This document shows positions 54,646-63,218 of a DNA stretch of 64,000 nt, piece after piece; position 1 is the stretch's first letter, and each line of letters begins with the position of its first letter. Position numbers and translations under genes: made by a program. The stretch spans positions 124,001-188,000 of the forward strand of contig CAYWGC010000001.1 in NCBI GenBank assembly GCA_964457755.1. Direction: 5' to 3'. Source of the stretch: Tharpella sp964457755 (GTDB taxonomy: Bacteria; Desulfobacterota; Anaeroferrophillalia; Anaeroferrophillales; Tharpellaceae). Under the pieces are notes generated by a model. That model had not been told where the DNA came from and searched no databases. It worked only from the letters and a program-made list of their open reading frames with translations.

Positions 54646-56208
54646 TTAATTGGTCTCGACTTTAAGATCTTTTTTCAAGATTTTTCCTGTCGCACTCATC
54701 GGCAGAGAGCCCCGGATATCAACAATGCGAGGGTACTTATAGGCCGCCATCTGCTCTTTCGACCAAGCAATAATCTCTTCAGGTGTCGCCAGGGCTCCCT
54801 CTTTAAGCACAACTACCGCTTTAACCTCTTCACCATGCTGTTCATGCGGCACCCCGATAACCGCGACCAGCGAAATCGCCGGATGAGTCAGTAACACCTC
54901 CTCAAGCTCACGGGGATAAACATTAAATCCACCCCTGATAACCATATCCTTAACCCGATCAACGATATAGAAAAAACCATCCTCATCCATTTTTCCCAGA
55001 TCACCGGTATGAAACCATTTGCCGCCCTTGAAGGCTTTGGCGGTCTCCTCCGGTTTGTTGTAATAGCCTTTCATAATATTATGGCCACTGATAACAACTT
55101 CACCAACCTCACCAACCGGAACCTCTTGATCTTGTTTGTTAAAAATTTTGACCTCAATCCCCCATATTGGGAAACCAATAGAGCCCGGTTTACAGGGTCT
55201 ATGAGTTTGGTTGAAGGTTGCAACCGGGCAGGTCTCCGAAAGACCGTAACCTTCAAGTATCGGCAGCTGATATTTTTCCTGGTATTGTTTGATGATTTCA
55301 ACCGGCAACGCGGCACCACCGGAGACTCCTATACGTAAATTTTTACGAATCACGGCAAAATCAAAAAGACCCTCTTTATCCTCAAAATTGAGCAACATCC
55401 AATACATCGTTGGAACCCCGATAAAAATCGAGGCCTTATAATTCTGGATAGCAGCAAATACAGCTTCCGGAATAAATTTGGCGAGCAGAACAATTGTACA
55501 ACCATTCATAAAAGAGGCATTCATCTGCACGGTCTGCCCAAATGAGTGGAAAAGGGGCAGACACACAACCTGAATATCATCTTCCCTCATTGAGACAATA
55601 TCACGACTGGCAATTGCATTCATAACCATACCAGAATGAGACAACTCTGCCCCTTTGGGAAAACCTGTAGTCCCAGAGGTGTACAAAATAACCGCGCTAT
55701 CATCTGCATTAGTCGCGACCGACTCAAACTCATCGTCCTGAGAAACCATCATCATGCCTAAAGTTTCAGCCCCGGCAAGAGGAGATGGTGCAGCCGGGTC
55801 AGCCGTTATAAGCCAGAAGTGTTCACATGATTCAGTTTCCTGAAAAGCCTTAAAACCATATTCACCCATCGGCAGTTCCGGAGTTCCCTCAAAACAGAAA
55901 AAGGCTTTGGCATCGCTATCTTTCAGATGATAAGCAATCTCCCGGCTTTTAGACAAAACACTAATCGGCACAACTACAGCCCCGGCTTTCAAAATGGCAT
56001 AGTAGACCATCGAGAAATAGGGCAGGTTGAGACAACTCAAAACAACCTTATCGCCTTTGCCCACGCCAGCCGCAACCAGACCATTGGCGATTTTGCAGCA
56101 AAACATATTAAGCTGAGAGAAAGTAATCTTTTGTTCACCAAAAATAATTGCCACTTTATCGGGCTGTTGGGATGCACTGTAATCTAAAACTGAGGCTAGG
56201 TTAAGCAT
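54646..56208 (-). CDS. Acyl-CoA synthetase (AMP-forming, ANL superfamily)
   Basis: 520 aa. It has the P-loop YTSGTTGFPKGAELSH, the acyl-site region PLFHSFGQTVQMNASF, GYGLSETCPV, the TGDLG motif, the hinge VDRVKDMVIRGGFNVYPRELEE and the catalytic Lys in SATGKILKKDL. It makes acyl-CoA from a carboxylate and ATP; the class includes medium/long-chain fatty acids. It lies 45 nt after the AOR-ADH fusion gene, consistent with activating the acid that enzyme yields. Confidence 0.88.
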   Translation of the reverse strand: MLNLASVLDYSASQQPDKVAIIFGEQKITFSQLNMFCCKIANGLVAAGVGKGDKVVLSCLNLPYFSMVYYAILKAGAVVVPISVLSKSREIAYHLKDSDAKAFFCFEGTPELPMGEYGFKAFQETESCEHFWLITADPAAPSPLAGAETLGMMMVSQDDEFESVATNADDSAVILYTSGTTGFPKGAELSHSGMVMNAIASRDIVSMREDDIQVVCLPLFHSFGQTVQMNASFMNGCTIVLLAKFIPEAVFAAIQNYKASIFIGVPTMYWMLLNFEDKEGLFDFAVIRKNLRIGVSGGAALPVEIIKQYQEKYQLPILEGYGLSETCPVATFNQTHRPCKPGSIGFPIWGIEVKIFNKQDQEVPVGEVGEVVISGHNIMKGYYNKPEETAKAFKGGKWFHTGDLGKMDEDGFFYIVDRVKDMVIRGGFNVYPRELEEVLLTHPAISLVAVIGVPHEQHGEEVKAVVVLKEGALATPEEIIAWSKEQMAAYKYPRIVDIRGSLPMSATGKILKKDLKVETN

Positions 56209-56253
56209 TTCATACTCCTGTAAATTTGGTTAGTAATTTATCAATTTATTTTG

Positions 56254-59187
56254 CTACCAGGCTTTATCGTAAATCTCCTTGAAATCAGCCAAAGAGTAGA
56301 GAATCGGATTAGCGCCGGAAGCTAGGTCATTAGACGCATGGGCAACCAGCTCGGGAATATCGTCTTTACTGATTTTGATCCGACAGACATCGGCAAGTTC
56401 GGTGACCGTTTTCGGTACTCCGATACTCTCCATGAGAATTTTAACCGCTCCGACAGCCTTGTCGGCAGCAGCATCGACACTTAAACCAGCCGTATCGACA
56501 CCCATCGCCTGAGCAATTTCCGCCATCAGCTCGGGCACCGCCGACTTGTTCCTGGTCATAACGTAAGGCAGCATAATCGCGTTGGCATTACCATGGGGCA
56601 TACTGTAAATTGCCCCAAGCGCATGCGCCAAAGAGTGAGCATTACCAAGTTGGGCGCTGTTAAAGGCGAGACCGGCACTGTACTGAGCCTGACACATAAT
56701 GTCGCGAGCTTCCAAATCATCGCCATTTTCTACAGCGCGGGGCAGAGCTTTAGCGATCATTTTGATGGCACCCAAAGCCAGACCCTGAGCATAGGGAGTC
56801 GTAAGCTTAGAGGTGTAGGATTCAATCGCATGAGTCAAGGCATCCATCCCCGTCCCGGCCGTGATGTGAGGCGGCATGGAACGAGTCAGTAAAGGATCAT
56901 TAACGGCAACGATAGGCAATAGTTTTGGGTCGACAATCGGGGCTTTGAGGTGGCGTTCAGGATCAGAAATAACCGCCACAACTGTGGCCTCAGCTCCGGT
57001 TCCCGAAGTCGTATTGACCGCAACCAATACCGGACCCGACTGCCAAACTCCAAACAGTCCCATGTAATCGACAATACTGCCGGGATTATTGACCATTACG
57101 CCGATGGCCTTGGCACAATCATGCGGGCTACCGCCGCCAAGAGAAACCAGACAATCACACTTTTCCTGACGAAAAACATCAAGACCTTCCTCAACATTGG
57201 TAACTGTAGGATTGGGCTGAGTTCCGTCATAAACAGCGTAATCGAAAAATTTAGCATCCATAGCATCTGTAAGAATTTCAAGGATGCCAACATCAACCAC
57301 CCCTTTATCGGTAACAATCAAAGCTTTTTTCAAACCCATAGCTGCAAGATTATCAGGCACCAGCATATGGCAGCCCTCCCCCATCAAAGCTATCGGTGGG
57401 GCAAAGGCCATTTTCGTATTACCCATAATTTTAAGAATGATGCCAGTATGGTTATGGACTTCGTCAAGGATCTCTTCCGGTACATCGAAAACTGAGTTAT
57501 GCGGAGGCAGGGCCTCTTTAGTCATCCATTCCGGCAGGCGATCATCTTTGCTCGTAAAACCGGCTCTTCGATTAAAATCCCGCTCCATCCGCAAAATGCG
57601 AATGCCGAAGGCGGCAAACGTATTTTCATTAAAACCAAGTCCGGTAAAGGCACTCATGCTTTCCAGAATATATTTAATAACTTCGGGTTTGTCTATAGAG
57701 GCCATTCCCAAGAAAAGACAAAAACCGGTGGTATCAAATGCAGCGGCACTGATCTGAGCCACAGCTGAAGGCAAAAGTTGATTATCCTTATCTAAAGGGC
57801 CGGAAGATGGCTCCAAGCCAAACAAGTGATTACCCAACGTAAAACCGGCAGTATGATCAGCACCCATAGTTGACGTGGCATACGTAACCCCCATCCCCTT
57901 CATAGCCCGGGGATCGTAGGCAGGCATCGCCTGGCCTTTCATCACCGGTGCCCGTTCAACGCCGTAATGTTTAGCCACGGTCGCCGTTCCGGAACCGAAT
58001 AGGCGGCCTTTATCCGTCCCCTTGCCAATCTCCAAGAGAAGTTTAAGTACGCCTTGGGCATCACCAAATGCCAGTTCACCGGCTTCCATAAGCACACCCA
58101 TGGTGCAGCCGGTCTCGATCGTATCCAGACCAAAATCATCATTTAAGCGATCCATCCGAGCAATCGCATCGAGATCGGCAATCCCGCAATTACCGCCATG
58201 CGCCCAGAGGGTTTCATATTCCGGTTGTTTACTGACAAAGTTACCATCTTTATCATTGAACGTGCCGGAACATTTAATTATACACCCATTATGACAGGCG
58301 TGCGTCGCTGCACCTTTACCGCCGCGCTCCTCTTCAAGCGCAGACAGGGTTGGCCCGTTGATAGCATCAGCCTGATCAAATTGCCCCTTGGAACAGTTGT
58401 AAGCGGGAAAGCATCCGGCTTGATTAGTAATATCCATCAAAATTGCAGTGCCATAAGCCGGCAGGCCCTGGCCGGTCATTTCGGAAGAACGCACAGTCTC
58501 TGCCAATTTACGGTTGGCCTCCTTAAAAGCTTCAGGAGCAACCGGCTTACGCAGAGAGCTACCGTTGGAATCGACCACGATAACCTTAATTCCTTTAGCC
58601 CCCATAACTGCACCAACTCCACCTCGAGCCGCATGCCGGGTTGGCCGAAAATCAGTATCCGTAAAAGCTACAGTAGAGTTAGCAAGACCCTGTTCACCCG
58701 CCGGGCCGATGCTGATCATCGCCACCTTGGCGCCGTGTTCGGTCTTTATTTTTTCAGCCAGATCGTAGTTACCGAGCATCCGATACTCATTACATAAAGA
58801 GATCTTAACCCCACTCTTATCGATAATAATTTTGTAAAGGTCATCATTCTTTCTTTCGCCTTCCAGAACTACGGCTGCATATCCCAACCGAGCTAGATAT
58901 TGAGAGGCCTGCCCACCGGTGTTGGCCTCCTTGATGCCGCCGGTTAACGGACTTTTACAACCAACGGAAAGTCTACCCGAAGTAGTCGCCGCCGAACCGC
59001 TCATCATACCCGGCGCTAAAATCAGCTTATTTTCCGAACCTAAAGGGTCACATTGAGGAGGCACCTCCTCCCAAACTATTGTTGAAGTCATGGCCCGCCC
59101 GCCAAGGCCAGAGTAACGTCCAACCGAACTGATTGTTACAGCGGGGCCACCCATGGTGCCAACATCGATCCGCAAAATATTTTCCAT
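56254..59187 (-). CDS. Aldehyde ferredoxin oxidoreductase fused to iron-containing alcohol dehydrogenase
   Basis: 977 aa from ATG at 59187 (AAAAAGGAGAATCGGA upstream). Residues 1 to about 590 are an AOR: N-terminal beta domain with LGGRAMTS and GGIKEANTGGQASQYLARLG, cluster ligands C298, C302, C306 (CHNGCIIKC) and C490. From about 610 a full iron-type alcohol dehydrogenase follows: GGGSPHDCAKAIG, then the metal ligands in GMDALTHAIESY, SLAHALG and MPHGNAN. The AOR half interconverts acid and aldehyde with ferredoxin, using W or Mo pterin; the ADH half interconverts aldehyde and alcohol with NAD(P)H. One chain could channel a reactive aldehyde. The direction in the cell is not known; context suggests alcohol oxidation. 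Confidence 0.88.
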   Translation of the reverse strand: MENILRIDVGTMGGPAVTISSVGRYSGLGGRAMTSTIVWEEVPPQCDPLGSENKLILAPGMMSGSAATTSGRLSVGCKSPLTGGIKEANTGGQASQYLARLGYAAVVLEGERKNDDLYKIIIDKSGVKISLCNEYRMLGNYDLAEKIKTEHGAKVAMISIGPAGEQGLANSTVAFTDTDFRPTRHAARGGVGAVMGAKGIKVIVVDSNGSSLRKPVAPEAFKEANRKLAETVRSSEMTGQGLPAYGTAILMDITNQAGCFPAYNCSKGQFDQADAINGPTLSALEEERGGKGAATHACHNGCIIKCSGTFNDKDGNFVSKQPEYETLWAHGGNCGIADLDAIARMDRLNDDFGLDTIETGCTMGVLMEAGELAFGDAQGVLKLLLEIGKGTDKGRLFGSGTATVAKHYGVERAPVMKGQAMPAYDPRAMKGMGVTYATSTMGADHTAGFTLGNHLFGLEPSSGPLDKDNQLLPSAVAQISAAAFDTTGFCLFLGMASIDKPEVIKYILESMSAFTGLGFNENTFAAFGIRILRMERDFNRRAGFTSKDDRLPEWMTKEALPPHNSVFDVPEEILDEVHNHTGIILKIMGNTKMAFAPPIALMGEGCHMLVPDNLAAMGLKKALIVTDKGVVDVGILEILTDAMDAKFFDYAVYDGTQPNPTVTNVEEGLDVFRQEKCDCLVSLGGGSPHDCAKAIGVMVNNPGSIVDYMGLFGVWQSGPVLVAVNTTSGTGAEATVVAVISDPERHLKAPIVDPKLLPIVAVNDPLLTRSMPPHITAGTGMDALTHAIESYTSKLTTPYAQGLALGAIKMIAKALPRAVENGDDLEARDIMCQAQYSAGLAFNSAQLGNAHSLAHALGAIYSMPHGNANAIMLPYVMTRNKSAVPELMAEIAQAMGVDTAGLSVDAAADKAVGAVKILMESIGVPKTVTELADVCRIKISKDDIPELVAHASNDLASGANPILYSLADFKEIYDKAW

Positions 59188-59357
59188 TCCGATTCTCCTT
59201 TTTCCCTGGAATATAAAAAAAACTACGGCGGGCGCGGCCCGCATCCCAATCAAGTGATTTTAATTAAATTTGAAAAAATACGAACTTTGCTTTCGCCCTC
59301 TTGAGAAGTAACTTTAACAGTAAAAGACAAAACAATAATATCTACCCATCTACCAAC

Positions 59358-59373
59358 GGCAACATATATGCCA
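59358..59373 (-). promoter_or_regulatory. Sigma54 promoter of the AOR-ADH gene
   Basis: On the minus strand TGGCATATATGTTGCC has the -24 TGGCA and -12 TTGC boxes with GG and GC 10 nt apart. It is about 170 nt upstream of the AOR-ADH start. A NtrC-type activator is encoded at 63218-64000. Confidence 0.7.
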
Positions 59374-59440
59374 CCCATTACAGACCGCTCGACCGACCAT
59401 TCTACAACATTGTAAAGACGGGATTTCAATTTACAAGGGT

Positions 59441-59454
59441 GTCATTAATGACCC
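59441..59454. promoter_or_regulatory. Candidate activator site (AATGACCC) upstream of the sigma54 promoter
   Basis: The perfect palindrome GTCATTAATGAC (59441-59452) overlaps AATGACCC, with GGGT just to its left, 70-95 bp upstream of the sigma54 promoter. The same 8-mer occurs twice upstream of the promoter at 63016. Confidence 0.4.
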
Positions 59455-59600
59455 TATCTAATAAGAAAATTGCTTTACACATTTGATTTTACAGATAAAT
59501 ACCAGACATTGCCAAAAATGGCGCCAAACGCACCCATTATCAATAAAAAAGAAGAAACGGACCACCGAACTATCAGAAAAAGGCGGCTGCCAGGGAGGGA

Positions 59601-59882
59601 TCAAGCTGGAAGTTTATTAATATCTGTAACATCTTGTTGCAGAATTTCAATTCCAATACTAGTTACAATCTGATCCGGGGCCAAATCTTTTTCGACCTGA
59701 CCCATGATGCCGAATATATTTGAAATGCCACAGGACACCTGGGTTTTAACAACATTCCTGATAACCGCAACAGTTTTTTCAGAAGATCTTTTTCTCAGGG
59801 TTATGGCTGCCATTGGCCCAGATGCCGAACCGCCGATAATTACTACATCACTTTTTTCATTACTTTCTCTATATAATTTCAA
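59601..59882 (-). pseudogene. N-terminal remnant of an FAD-dependent pyridine-nucleotide oxidoreductase
   Basis: 93 codons from TTG at 59882. It begins with a Rossmann motif (VVIIGGSASGPMAAITLRK) and the Cys-containing VSCGISNIFG of the NADH oxidase/CoA-disulfide reductase family, then stops at DINKLPA. Family members are about 440-550 residues. No continuation in other frames was found downstream, so it is a truncation remnant. It lies just after the SDR gene at 59891. Confidence 0.65.
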
Positions 59883-59890
59883 TAGGACGC

Positions 59891-60640
59891 TTAGATGTAT
59901 AACCCACCATTACAGGAAATAACCTGACCTGTGATGTAAGACGAATCATCGGAAGAGAGGAATTTGACCAAGTTGGCAACATCCTGAGAGCTTCCGGCAC
60001 GACCTAAGGGGATCCCCTTGATGATAGACTTTTTAATATGATCCGGAATAGACTCAGTCATCGGGGTTTCAATAAAACCCGGGGCAACGGCATTTACCAT
60101 AATTTGATACCGGGCCAGCTCTTTGGCCAGGGTTTTTGTCATACCGATAACCCCGGCCTTGGAAGCTGCATAGTTGACCTGTCCCACGTTTCCGGTGAGG
60201 GCGGTTACTGATGTCAGATTGACAATCCTGCCGGAGCCTTGCTCCTTCATTATGGCCGCCGCCGCACGGATACAGTAAAAAACCCCTTTGAGGTTAACAT
60301 CCATAACCTGGTCCCACTCCTGATCACTCATTTGCAAAAGCATGTTATCCCTGGTGATACCGGCATTATTAACCAGTATATCCAGATGCTTGAACTCACT
60401 TTTAATCTTTGAGAACATCGCATTCACATCCTCTATCACCCCAACACTCCCGCAACAAACAAGAACTTTTCCGCCAAAACTCTCAATATCCTTGACCAAT
60501 TTTTCAGCAGCATCAAGATCAACATCGTTAATAACAATATCCGCCCCGGCTTGCGCTAGAGTTTTGGCAATGGCCTTACCAATCCCTCTACCACATCCGG
60601 TTACCAGAGCGGTTTTGCCGGATAATGATTTTCTTGTCAT
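59891..60640 (-). CDS. Short-chain dehydrogenase, FabG/3-hydroxyacyl-CoA dehydrogenase-like
   Basis: 249 aa with the classic SDR signatures: VTGCGRGIGKAIA, the NNAG motif in DILVNNAGITRDN, catalytic Ser in NLTSV and YAASK with Tyr/Lys, ending in the FabG-like FLSSDDSSYITGQVISCNGG. It reduces or oxidises a 3-keto/3-hydroxy thioester with NAD(P)H. In this operon it may supply the 3-hydroxyacyl-CoA dehydrogenase step. It is 47 nt downstream of another SDR gene. Confidence 0.87.
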   Translation of the reverse strand: MTRKSLSGKTALVTGCGRGIGKAIAKTLAQAGADIVINDVDLDAAEKLVKDIESFGGKVLVCCGSVGVIEDVNAMFSKIKSEFKHLDILVNNAGITRDNMLLQMSDQEWDQVMDVNLKGVFYCIRAAAAIMKEQGSGRIVNLTSVTALTGNVGQVNYAASKAGVIGMTKTLAKELARYQIMVNAVAPGFIETPMTESIPDHIKKSIIKGIPLGRAGSSQDVANLVKFLSSDDSSYITGQVISCNGGLYI

Positions 60641-60687
60641 ATCATCCTCATTTAAAAAGGTTAAAAGTTCGTAATTTATTTACCCTT

Positions 60688-61530
60688 TCAATCTGTGGGG
60701 GCAGCCTTTTCTTTGTCGGATTTTATGCGTATTTCAACTTTTTGTCGATTGATCTTACCCATTCCAAACCACCGGAAAAGGATATCAACCAGGCGTGGGA
60801 ATATTACACCAAGTATTATTAACGGCTTAACCGGCATACTGTTTACAAATACCCGACTTTTATATCTTGAGGTGCAATTAATAACTTCGTCTGCAACCTC
60901 CCGAGTTGTGCAAGATCCGAGAAAAGCTGGATAGTTCACCCCAATATTAAAAATCATACCGGCGTCAGCAACACCTCCCGGATTAACCGAAGAAACTTTT
61001 ACGCCGGTCTCGTGTAACTCCTGGCGCAGAGCGTCGGTCCACATCTCCATTCCACCTTTTGACGTATCATAAAGAGAGTTGTAGATTTCACCCAACTTAC
61101 CAGCCAGTGAGCTGATATTGATGATGTGTCCTTTTCTTCGAGCCAGCATCTTCGGCAGCAACAACTTTGTCATTTCCATGGGAGCGATCAGGTTGACATT
61201 AATGATAGAGGTGATGTCCTCTAAGTCATACTTTACAAAGTAACCATATTTCTCCAGCCCTGCATTGTTAACCAGAACATCAATATGGGGGGCGAGTTCA
61301 TTTATCTGCTCGACCAAATTTCTAATTTGCGATACTTCTCCCAGGTCAAAGGCAATGGCGTGGGCTTTGCCACCCAAGGCTTCAACCCGTTCACAGGTTT
61401 TTTGTAGACCTTCCATCGATCTCGCGACCAGAATCAAATTGGCCTTTTTTTTAGCAAATTCTTCGGCAATATTAACCCCGAGTCCGCGACTCGCGCCGGT
61501 AACGATCACCCAGGCATTTTCTAAATTCAT
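60688..61530 (-). CDS. Short-chain dehydrogenase with C-terminal extension
   Basis: 280 aa. It has the cofactor motif VTGASRGLG, VLVNNAGLEKYG, catalytic Ser in NISSLAG and YDTSK. The C-terminus continues with a hydrophobic helix (PLIILGVIFPRLVDILFRWFG) and a charged tail, as in membrane-associated SDRs of lipid metabolism. Substrate unknown; it may act on a hydroxy or keto lipid intermediate. It lies 97 nt after the acyl-CoA dehydrogenase gene. Confidence 0.82.
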   Translation of the reverse strand: MNLENAWVIVTGASRGLGVNIAEEFAKKKANLILVARSMEGLQKTCERVEALGGKAHAIAFDLGEVSQIRNLVEQINELAPHIDVLVNNAGLEKYGYFVKYDLEDITSIINVNLIAPMEMTKLLLPKMLARRKGHIINISSLAGKLGEIYNSLYDTSKGGMEMWTDALRQELHETGVKVSSVNPGGVADAGMIFNIGVNYPAFLGSCTTREVADEVINCTSRYKSRVFVNSMPVKPLIILGVIFPRLVDILFRWFGMGKINRQKVEIRIKSDKEKAAPTD

Positions 61531-61627
61531 TTTTATTCTCCTAAATATTTATAACTTCAAAAAAATGGGATCAAGATCAACCCGTTCGAAAATCTTGACC
61601 CCATCTTAAAGATTTATCTGTAATTTT

Positions 61628-62893
61628 TTACAAGGTTTCGCATTCGAACCAGTAGCGAGCATTTTCCAGGGTCTTCAAACCATATCCACCCATCCAGAGG
61701 CTAATAATCTTACTGTCCCGCCAATGCTTCTCAAGCCCGTACTCTCGGGCGTACCCGGCTGAACTCATAAAATCCATGGCTCGACTGCAAACCCGCTCTA
61801 CGGCAATACTTGCATGCACGGCCAAGCCTCTGCTTTTAAGGGTGAATCCTTCATCCCAAGATTTTGTGCCATAAATTTCAGGATGATCCCATTCCCTTAT
61901 ATAGGCCCACATCCAGGCGGATGTCGATTCAATGTTGATGGCTACTTCAGAAAGCATGTCAGCACAAATGCTGTGTTCTTTTAGAGGTTTGCCGGCAACG
62001 ATTCGTTCGGTAGTCCATGTTTTAATAATATCATAAACCCCTTTCATAATCCCCACAGCCATGGCTGCAGCCCCGATTTGGCCCATGCTGACGGTTCGCA
62101 ACCAGTACTTTGCATCGTCACCCGGTCCGTGCAAGCGATATCGTTTGGGGATCCTGACATGGTCGAACCAGACATCCGAGTTCATATCCGCAGACATCCC
62201 GGCCTTATGATAAGGATTACCAACCGCGACCCCTTCACTGTCACGCGGAACCAGGAAAAGGCCGAAGTCATTAAGATCCGTACTTCCTTTTTTGGTTGTT
62301 GCTATTACGACATAGAGGTCTCCGACCGTACCGGTGTTGGTGGCCCAGATTTTATGCCCGTTGATCACCCATTCATTGCCTTCAAGGGTGGCCGTAGTCT
62401 GTATGGTTTTCCCTTTCAAAACCCCAAGGTTTTCAACGTCAGCCCCACTTGCGGGTTCGGTGATCAGGTGGCTACCCATATATAATTCTTTGCCACAGAA
62501 TTTAGGAGCAAACTCCTTAAGCAGTTCCATATTTCTTGTCGGTTTCATCAAGATCGGTACAAGTCCCCAAGTTGAACACAAGCAGGCCGTGGCAAATCCT
62601 GAATCAATTCGACTCAGCTCTTCAGCAACCATGCAGGTCAGGGCCATATATTCGTTTTCCGGTACATCTTGACCACCAAATTCAGCCGGGAAAAAAGCGG
62701 CATTAAGGCCGAAATCAACCAAGATCTCTTTTAAGAGCGGCTCGACCAGCTTGTGATCTTTCCAGTCTTCATCTACGTGCTCTACGATTGGTTTCAATCG
62801 GTCTTCCGCCCATTTTCTAACAGTGAGCCGCATTTGCGTTTGCAACTCTGAGCCCCACTCCTTCGGCCTAATAAAATCATCAATACCCGGCAT
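61628..62893 (-). CDS. Acyl-CoA dehydrogenase
   Basis: 421 aa from ATG at 62893 (GGAG 8 nt upstream; a longer frame opens at 62929). Family landmarks are ALTCMVAEELSRIDSGFA, LITEPASGADVENLGVL, INGHKIWATNTGTVGDLYVV, FDHVRIPKRYRL and the C-terminal LEKHWRDSKIISLWMGGYGLKTL. It oxidises an acyl-CoA to the 2-enoyl-CoA, passing electrons to ETF (not encoded in this window). First gene of the SDR operon, behind the sigma54 promoter at 63016. Confidence 0.87.
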   Translation of the reverse strand: MPGIDDFIRPKEWGSELQTQMRLTVRKWAEDRLKPIVEHVDEDWKDHKLVEPLLKEILVDFGLNAAFFPAEFGGQDVPENEYMALTCMVAEELSRIDSGFATACLCSTWGLVPILMKPTRNMELLKEFAPKFCGKELYMGSHLITEPASGADVENLGVLKGKTIQTTATLEGNEWVINGHKIWATNTGTVGDLYVVIATTKKGSTDLNDFGLFLVPRDSEGVAVGNPYHKAGMSADMNSDVWFDHVRIPKRYRLHGPGDDAKYWLRTVSMGQIGAAAMAVGIMKGVYDIIKTWTTERIVAGKPLKEHSICADMLSEVAINIESTSAWMWAYIREWDHPEIYGTKSWDEGFTLKSRGLAVHASIAVERVCSRAMDFMSSAGYAREYGLEKHWRDSKIISLWMGGYGLKTLENARYWFECETL

Positions 62894-63015
62894 ATCAAGT
62901 CTCCACTTTTTGTTAGCTGTAGCCAACATGGCCCAGCATCAGGTTTTAAAGGCAGCCTAATTTGTCCCGCTAAACAGCAACCTTAACTTCATTATATCTA
63001 TGACTGTATTTAGTT

Positions 63016-63031
63016 TGCAGGAAATGTGCCA
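63016..63031 (-). promoter_or_regulatory. Sigma54 promoter of the acyl-CoA dehydrogenase operon
   Basis: On the minus strand TGGCACATTTCCTGCA has a perfect -24 box (TGGCAC) and a -12 GC 10 nt further. It lies about 120 nt upstream of the acyl-CoA dehydrogenase start and behind the sigma54 activator gene. Confidence 0.75.
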
Positions 63032-63128
63032 GGCCGACTTATTCAAAAATTAACCTATAAATTCAACTTGTTACTTAACTAAAAGCGGAATATGGAATGC
63101 ATTTGAAATTTCAATTAAACAGGACAGA

Positions 63129-63218
63129 AATGACCCGAAGCAGGCATGCCGGTTCTCAACCCATTACAATGACAAGACATATTGCGATATGCCAATTACG
63201 GCCCACTCATGGGTCATT
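63129..63218. promoter_or_regulatory. Candidate activator sites AATGACCC and GGGTCATT
   Basis: AATGACCC (63129-63136) and its complement GGGTCATT (63211-63218) bracket the region 100-190 bp upstream of the sigma54 promoter. The right copy abuts the stop codon of the activator gene. The same 8-mer lies upstream of the promoter at 59358. Confidence 0.4.

Larger units (their letters stand above)
59188..59600. other. Leader and promoter region of the AOR-ADH gene
   Basis: 413 nt without a gene. It holds the sigma54 promoter (59358-59373), the AATGACCC element (59447-59454) and, at its right end, the remnant of the gene listed at 59601. Minor open frames at 59301 and 59470 have no RBS or domain. 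Confidence 0.6.
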
